From: Alnus glutinosa
Taxonomy: Eukaryota; Streptophyta; Magnoliopsida; Fagales; Betulaceae
Length of the DNA: 64,000 bases
NCBI RefSeq assembly: GCF_958979055.1
Contig: NC_084886.1
Coordinates: 7,144,154 to 7,208,153 of the forward strand
Reading direction: 5' to 3'
Shown: positions 57,158 to 64,000 of the stretch, in pieces
How the letters are laid out: each line of letters begins with the position of its first letter
Numbering within the stretch: position 1 is the stretch's first letter
Made by a program: the position numbers and the translations under genes
The notes under the pieces: model-generated
What the model saw: only the letters and a program-made list of their open reading frames with translations
What the model was told of the DNA's origin: nothing
The model's database searches: none

Positions 57158-58040
57158 ACTTATTCAATACAAGTCCCACAAATATAATAATAGATTTGCA
57201 AATAAGATGGGTAGGATATGTATTTACAGTATTTCTCTATTTTTCAATTTAAAGCCGTTAGCTTCGAAACTATGTCGTTCCGTCCGTGCCCATGAAACTC
57301 AAATTGCCTGGCGACAATTCAGCTTCAATCTCGGACCGCCCGGTGGAATCTTCTATGAAATATTCCTAGGTTCAGCGTTTTTTTTACTATTTTCGAAATT
57401 ATCAATCTTACATTTACTAATTAATTATTGCAATTCTTTTCACCTCTTCCATATCACAACCTCGTATAAGACATTAATTAGTTTTATTTACTCATCTGGT
57501 TTTGACTTTTGAGTTCTTTCTACAGTTCAATCTTCTATAGGCAAGTTCCATATACGTCACTGTTCTTTCTTTTCCTTGTGCTTACTTCACTTTCTGTGAA
57601 TACCCAGCTGTTGTTTTACTTTTCTTTTGGATAAAACCGATTGATATCTGCTTGCATTAGAGTATAATCAGTAAATAGAGGTACTTCTATGCTCTCTCTC
57701 TCTCTTTTCTTTCTTTGTTTCATACGGTTGATAATATTTTGGTGGGTGTGTGAAAATGTTTTGCATTTCATTTCTGGTTTCAGACGGTTGATCTTGCTGT
57801 GCTTTTAAGCTTCATATTACTTCATATGGGGCACTGGCCTACTGGGTACTTTTTGAAGTTATCTTGATAATAATCATAGTGACAGTGATATTTAGGTGTT
57901 ACCTATGGTTTATGCATTTTGATTTTTTGGAGGTGCGTTTTTGGAGTTGCAATTTCGTTTTTCACTATCAACTCATATCTGTTTTTCTTTTCTTTTGTTT
58001 TCTTTTTCTCCTTTTTATTCGATTCAGAATCTTGGGTGGG
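57158..58040 (+). other. Promoter and leader region of the purple acid phosphatase gene
   Basis: The LINE and its target site end at 57157. The T-rich acceptor TTCGATTCAG at 58018-58027 sits 13 bases before the ATG, so the leader is probably interrupted by an intron beginning somewhere in 57.3-57.6 kb. A CT tract lies at 57695-57706. No coding content. Confidence 0.4.
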
Positions 58041-61000
58041 ATGAGACGACTAAATTCGATCTCCTTGGCAATTCTATTTGTTCTTACGACCCTTCACGAG
58101 GCGTGGTCACATGGAGACCAGCCTCTGTCAAAAATTTCTGTTCATAAGGCATCGCTTGCTCTTCAGGATCATGCTTATGTTAAAACTTCTCCTACAATCC
58201 TTGGATTGAAGGTAAGCTTCAACAGCGCTATGCTTCTTTTTTTTTATCTCTATCTTAATATTTAGCCTATGTATTTTAAACGATAACTTGTTTAATTGAC
58301 CTTAATCATGATCTTCAAGTTCGCATGCCTTTTAAGTTCATTTCCCTGGCCATTGATCTCCTGTGTGGAACATAGAATGTGCCGTAGAACCACTGGGGCA
58401 GGGGCCAAAACCCAAAAAATATGAAGAAAATAGGCTTGTTTTGTGGCTAATGCAAGTGTTGTTCACTGTTTCAGGGGCAAAGTATAGAATGGGTGTCGTT
58501 AGAGTTCAGTTCTCCAAACCCATCAATTGATGATTGGATAGGAGTATTTTCACCCGCCAATTTCAGGTGAGTAAACGTTTTTGCATTTCTGAACCTTCAG
58601 TCAACATTTGGAACCTCGAGATATTTGATTTGTTTCTTCTGCTTGTAATTAAATTAAATGGCGTTGATCTAAATTGAACCTTTCCACTTCACCATTTTCA
58701 GTGCTTCCACCTGCCCCGAAGAAAACCCAAGAGTTTCTCCTCCTCTACTGTGTTCTGCACCTATTAAGGTTCATCCTGCACAGTGCATTGACTTTTCTGA
58801 ATTGCCTCTTACCTTGACAATCCTTGAAATATAAAAGATCTAAAATAGTGAACTGGATTGTCTTACTCCTTTTGCAGTATCAGTATGCAAACTACTCCAG
58901 TCCAGAGTACAAAAAAACTGGAAAAGGGTACTTGAGGCTTCAGCTGATTAACCAGAGATCAGACTTCTCTTTTGCACTATTTTCTGGTGGCTTATCAAAT
59001 GTATGCTTACAATTGTCTTTGCCCTAGCATCTGCATATCTATGTATATGAACCAAATTGTCATGAAACAGTAGTTTTTTTTGAGATCGGTTAATACATTT
59101 TTCCTGTTATGTTTCTTCGGAAGAAAGAAAAGAAAAAGATTAATCTTGTGATGGTTAGAAATTTTCATGTACAAAACAATGCTTCTGATCACTGGATTTT
59201 TTTTTTCTTTTTTTTTTTTCCATTATGCACTATGTTGACTGGCAAATTTCCTCAAAATCCTTGGCAGTGATGGCTTTCTGCAAGGCCTCTACCTATGTCC
59301 TCTTGGCTCTCCTCTTCTGTCATTTGTTTTCCTTTGTTTTCTATTCATGTCCTCTTTTACATTTAACACGTTTTCTTTTGGTTCTTATCTGCATTTCAAA
59401 CTTGATTAAACATTCTTTTTACTCACATCTTTATTTTTACATGATAGCCTAAGCTGGTGGCAGTATCAAATCAAGTAGCTTTTGCTAATCCAAATGCTCC
59501 GGTTTACCCACGCTTGGCACAAGGAAAAGAATGGAATGAAGTGAGTCCAATTTCTTTTAATCGTTGAGACTCATACATTGTACATTACACAAATAACAAG
59601 TCCTCTTATTTTGTGCGTAGAATATCAATAGAGCACAGATATCCATCATATCCTACCTGTTTTCTTTGTACTGTAAAGCTATTCATTTTTCTAGAAGCCT
59701 GTGTTCCATTAGTTTACTGGCACCTTCTTCTACTTTTTTTTAACATCACCTTTTGTTTCCTTGAGTTAATAGCATGCAATAATTATTGTAATGTTACCTT
59801 ACACTATTAAGGGCTTACAATTTCAAGGAGATAACATGGTTTTGAATTGATATTCAGATGACTGTGACCTGGACAAGTGGATATGGGATCAATGAAGCAG
59901 AACCTTTCGTTGAGTGGGGTCCAAAAGGAGGTGACCGTGTGCTTTCTGCTGCTGGGACGCTGACTTTTGATCATAACAGCATGTGTGGTGTGTAACATTC
60001 TTACCTCTGAATTTTGTTCTCGTAAAAAAACTATTGGGGAGTTGGCACCTTAACAAAAAGTGCATGATGATTCATTTTTCTTTTCAATATTACTATTTAA
60101 TAATTATCCAAAATTTGTTCTTGAGTTATTTACTTTTGGTAGATAACTCACCTCATCAACATATGTGCACAGGTGCACCAGCTAGGACTGTGGGATGGCG
60201 TGATCCTGGATTTATACATACCAGTTTTTTGAAGGAGTTGTGGCCCAATCGAGTGTATGGTGTATTTTTATTCTTGCTTTTGATGTTGATTCTAGGCATG
60301 TCAACTCTTGAAAAATTTAGGTTTTTGAGCCAAGTTTATACAGAAAATTAACATCTTTTTTGTTATGTACTTCTAAGCATATCAATTCATTCATAATATT
60401 CAGGTTCTGTTTGACTTTCTTTGTGCATCATTTTCCTTTTTGGCCAAAAGTTTTTGGAAATTGGAATCCGTAACTCTTAAAATTCTTGTTTAACTCATTA
60501 GTCCCCCGGATACTGATGTATTGAATAATTAATAATAGATTTGACATAGTAATTATATATATATATATATAAAACCCATGTATGAATATGAGGAAAGCAT
60601 TGATGCTTAAAATTAAACTAATTAAATAATGTCCAGTTTTTAAGTAATAACGTGACTTCAAAAGTTAATTGGAAGGTTGATATAATAGAAGATCTGGTAT
60701 AATAATAATAAAAAAAACAAAAAAATAAAAAAAACAAAAAAAAAAACAATAATGTGTTATTTACTGTCCCCACATAATGATACTTCTGAATGATGTGTCA
60801 TTTTATCTTCATATATCTAAACAGTGCAATCATCTGTATTGATTCTTTCGCCAAGAAGCAAAGTGAAATTGGTGTTAATCTAAGAAGAAATTAAGCTTTC
60901 TAACTGTTCTTCTCATTGTGAAGTGGTACAAAACATTTAACATTCTAAACATATTTCTCTTGAAAAGGATTGAGTTTGAAATATCAATGGTTTTCACTAG

Positions 61001-64000
61001 ATAGGGTTTGACTATAAGATTCCAACTGTAAAAATTATTGCATTAGTATTATGTTAAAATCTTTGCAATCAGCTGTTAGGATTTATTAGCAACTAAACAT
61101 TCAATATGCTTTTCTATTGATTATGCAGGTACACTTACAAGCTGGGGCATAGATTATTTAATGGTACATATATTTGGAGTGAAAAATATCAGTTTAGAGC
61201 ATCTCCTTATCCTGGTCAAAATTCTCTACAACGTGTAGTCATTTTTGGTGACATGGGGAAGGTTTGAACTCTCTTGGAAAATATTAGTGTCAATTATTAA
61301 ATCCCAGTTCACAGTCATGCATAAATGACGTTTGTATCTGGATTGTTGCAGTAATTTTATATTATAGATTTATCAATATCACCAGCAACATAATGTTTAT
61401 CTTACTTAATTGTTTCTTTTTTAATTATTCTACTATTACTTTATGTTTTCAGATTTCTGTTTAAGATTATGAATGACTGTCCAATGAATTATGTAGTTTC
61501 TAGACATTTTGCTAAACTCTTTCACTCTGCAGGATGAAGTTGATGGTTCCAATGAATATAACAATTTCCAGCGCGGCTCCCTGAACACCACTCGAGAGCT
61601 TATTCGAGATTTAAAGAATATTGATATAGTTTTCCACATTGGAGATATATGTTATGCAAATGGATACCTTTCACAGTGGGACCAATTTACAGCACAGGTT
61701 GAGCCAATTGCGTCAACCGTGCCTTACATGATTGCAAGGTTTATCATAATTGCAAACTTATTCATAATGTTTGAGCATATATTTGTCTTCTACTTTGCCT
61801 TATTTGCCAAATGGTGATTTCTCCTTGCAGTGGTAACCATGAGCGTGACTGGCCAGGGACTGGATCCTTCTATGGGAACATGGACTCTGGGGGAGAATGT
61901 GGTGTGTTGGCTGAGACTATGTTTTATGCCCCTACTGAGAACAGGGCTAAATTCTGGTATATAAATACTGCAACCTTTCACATTTGATTAGCTTTCCATT
62001 GCAATTATATGCATTCTAAGCTTGTTGTAATCGATTTTGATAGTTACTGACAATTATTGTGTTCAAATCGTTGACCTCTACGCATTTTTATCAAATTCTT
62101 TGAATTTTTAGTAGCTACAAAGTTAAGAAAATGCAACCTTTTTAATCATAGATCGATTATGCATCAATATCATGAACATATGGAAAAACTCTCAACAAAG
62201 CTATGAGTTATCTAAAAAGCTTCTGTTACTTGCACAATAAATCACATGCTGCTTCTCCCTCAAATTTATTTTTCAAAAATTTCCAAATACTCACCAAGAT
62301 CCGTGCTTAATTTGTGATAATCTCCTCTTTCACCATAAGGACCTGCCCTTAAATGAGTTCTTTATAGAGATCTTCTACTTTCATAGGAAACTGACCTGGG
62401 GAAGAAACAGAAAGAGAGATCTAGATGTACCTTGTTGGAAATCCGATTGTCCAGGAACTTGGCTAACATGTCTATCAAGCTAACTTGGCTAACACCATTC
62501 TCACGTGTAGGCCTGAAAAAAAGAATCTTGAACAGGCCCTGCAGATGGACCCTGAACAGAATCAAAATGCAATGGTTCATTAGTAAAGTGGGGTTCATGT
62601 GACTCAAACAAAGCACCCCGTAAGATAAACAGGCTCTGATATGTTGATTTTTTTTTATGAAGATTTAGAAAATATAGGATGTGAGAGAGAAGAAATATAA
62701 GAAAGAGAATGTACGGTTTGGAAAGGAGGTTACAAAAGTGATCTCCATTCATCTCTATCTCTGTGTATTTATATATTTCATGAATAAAGTAAAACTACAA
62801 CAATCCCCCAAAGATTGCCGATAATAACTGTTATACCTGGACTTTCTTCTAGATGTGCAATGAACTGGTGAACAACATTGTTTTCTTCTTCCAGGTACTC
62901 AACTGATTATGGCATGTTCCGCTTCTGTGTAGCTGACACTGAACATGACTGGAGGGAAGGCACAGAGCAATACAAGTTCATTGAGCACTGCTTGGCATCA
63001 GTCGACAGGCAAAAGCAACCGTGGCTAATTTTTCTTGCACATCGAGTACTTGGTTATTCATCTTGTATCAGTTATGTAGAGGAAGGATCATTTGAGGAAC
63101 CAATGGGGAGGGAGAGCCTTCAGAAACTCTGGCAGAAATACAAGGTGGACATTGCTGTGTATGGCCATGTACATAGTTATGAAAGGACATGCCCCATATA
63201 CCAGGTATTCTTATAACTTTATGCTGTGACAAAGATATACCCTTTCTGTATCCTTCCGTTGCATTTTACACTAACATGGGAGTAACCGTGAATTATATCT
63301 TCCTTTACGCTTCCCATAAGCGAAATAATTGAAATGTGCTTTTGGACCGCTTTCAAATTACCTGCCAATGTCATGGACATATTTAGTGACTTTGAGTTGC
63401 AAACAAATCATTGACCTTTAGAATATAGGGATATCTGATTACTTTTATTCTTATCTCCAAGAATGATCATTCTTAGCTTTTCTCAAGCAACAAGTATTAT
63501 CTCCAAGTGAAAACAAATCAACAACAGGAGAATAATGGTTTCTGCTTCTACAGGTTGGTTTGCTTGTATGTGCTTTGTCTAGCAAGATATGAGGAATATA
63601 GACTTCTTGGAATAATATGAACCATACCAAGACTTCTTGGTTCATTTGGGGCTAATATCTTTATATTGCTTTGAACAAACCCTTAGTAGACCTGACTTAA
63701 AATGGTCTATAGCCTATGTGGGCCCTTTCGGGCAAGCTTCTGTTCTGAAATAGAATTACAGTGGTTGAGCAGATCTGATTTTTTTTTTTTTTTTTTTTTT
63801 CAAACTTTCGAATATCCCACAACTATTTGGTGGTTGGCTGTGCAATTCATCATCATAGTATCTCTTTTCGAATGATATGGGACATGCTAGTTGTGAAATA
63901 TAATATGTTGGCTACCAACAATTTGAGCTTTGAAAAGTTATTGGATTCCAGCTTTCTGTAAATTAGCCATTGATTACCATTTCTTCCACAGAATATTTGC
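58041..64000 (+). CDS. PAP1: Purple acid phosphatase, PAP1-like, 3' part beyond the window
   Basis: Twelve exons seen: 58041-58211, 58475-58566, 58702-58768, 58878-59000, 59448-59540, 59858-59987, 60173-60254, 61129-61261, 61533-61738, 61831-61956, 62895-63204, 63992-off edge. All are GT-AG and in phase, giving 514 codons so far. Residues 1-23 are a signal peptide. An N-terminal beta-sandwich (about 60-250, EFSSPNPSIDDWIGVFSPAN) precedes the metallophosphatase domain. Motifs in order: FGDMG (Asp294), GDICY (Asp335, Tyr338), GNHE (Asn368, His369), FLAH (His457) and GHVH (His499, His501). All seven ligands of the Fe-Zn/Mn centre are there, including the Tyr that gives the purple colour. The family releases phosphate from esters, usually in the wall, apoplast or vacuole. 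PAP1-type proteins are often labelled probably inactive, but the ligands seen here do not support that. A broken copy of exons 8 and 11 lies at 52.5-53.2 kb. Confidence 0.94.
62642..62802 (-). mobile_element. LTR-retrotransposon remnant in phosphatase intron 10 (copia-like)
   Basis: On the minus strand a unit of 161 bp runs TGTTGTAG...ATCAACA. It is followed by TATCAGAGCC (62632-62641), a partial initiator-Met primer-binding site, and preceded by TTTGGGGGAT, a polypurine-like tract. About 240 bases of further non-host-looking sequence extend to about 62390. A second LTR was not found in the window. It is an old, incomplete fossil; the family assignment is tentative. Confidence 0.5.

Noticed and set aside
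1-64000. CRISPR array, prophage, plasmid or biosynthetic cluster
   Set aside because: No spacer-repeat periodicity, no prokaryotic operon structure and no adjacent pathway enzymes. All genes are intron-bearing or plant-specific single genes.

Overview
The window is nuclear DNA of a flowering plant, almost certainly a eudicot and probably woody. The evidence is AT-rich intergenic DNA, GT-AG introns with T-rich tracts, plant-only families (X8/PDCB, ureide permease, RUS/DUF647, PPR, GUB_WAK), a tRNA-Asn cluster, and introns and spacers full of MITEs, LINE and SINE pieces and small LTR elements. The species is not identifiable from this window alone.

Layout. A plasmodesmal callose-binding (X8) gene (+, 2622-3979) converges on a ten-exon alpha/beta hydrolase (-, 5304-11221). 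A small secreted Cys-rich protein (-, 12676-13095) follows, then a transposon-rich spacer (14.0-19.1 kb), a nine-exon erlin/SPFH gene (+, 19310-22703), and a second transposon-rich spacer holding a 3.5 kb solo LTR nested in an inverted-repeat element (23.2-27.5 kb) plus several MITEs. A ureide permease gene (+, 32914-36590) converges on a fifteen-exon RUS3-type gene (-, 38145-43892). Upstream of RUS3 lie three tandem tRNA-Asn genes (45.7-46.1 kb), an intronless PPR gene (+, 46183-48138) and a GUB_WAK-type surface protein (+, 49407-50945). Last come a broken partial purple acid phosphatase copy (52.5-53.2 kb), a 5'-truncated LINE (55.2-57.1 kb) and the start of a full purple acid phosphatase gene (+, from 58041, running off the right edge).

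All exon models were spliced by hand. In each complete model the splice phases close and the reading frame ends at a stop codon. One intron uses a GC donor (RUS3 intron 2).

The genes are not an operon or a pathway; each is an independent housekeeping or membrane/wall gene. What links them is position. From memory, Arabidopsis relatives of several of them sit together in two blocks (At1g1375x-1383x and At2g0345x-0359x), so the window looks like an unsplit version of an ancestral block. I found no CRISPR, viral or otherwise new multi-gene system. The most unusual content is the transposable-element biology: exact target-site duplications on many elements, a MITE family with a GC-rich simple-sequence core, two miniature LTR elements inside introns, and nested insertions.
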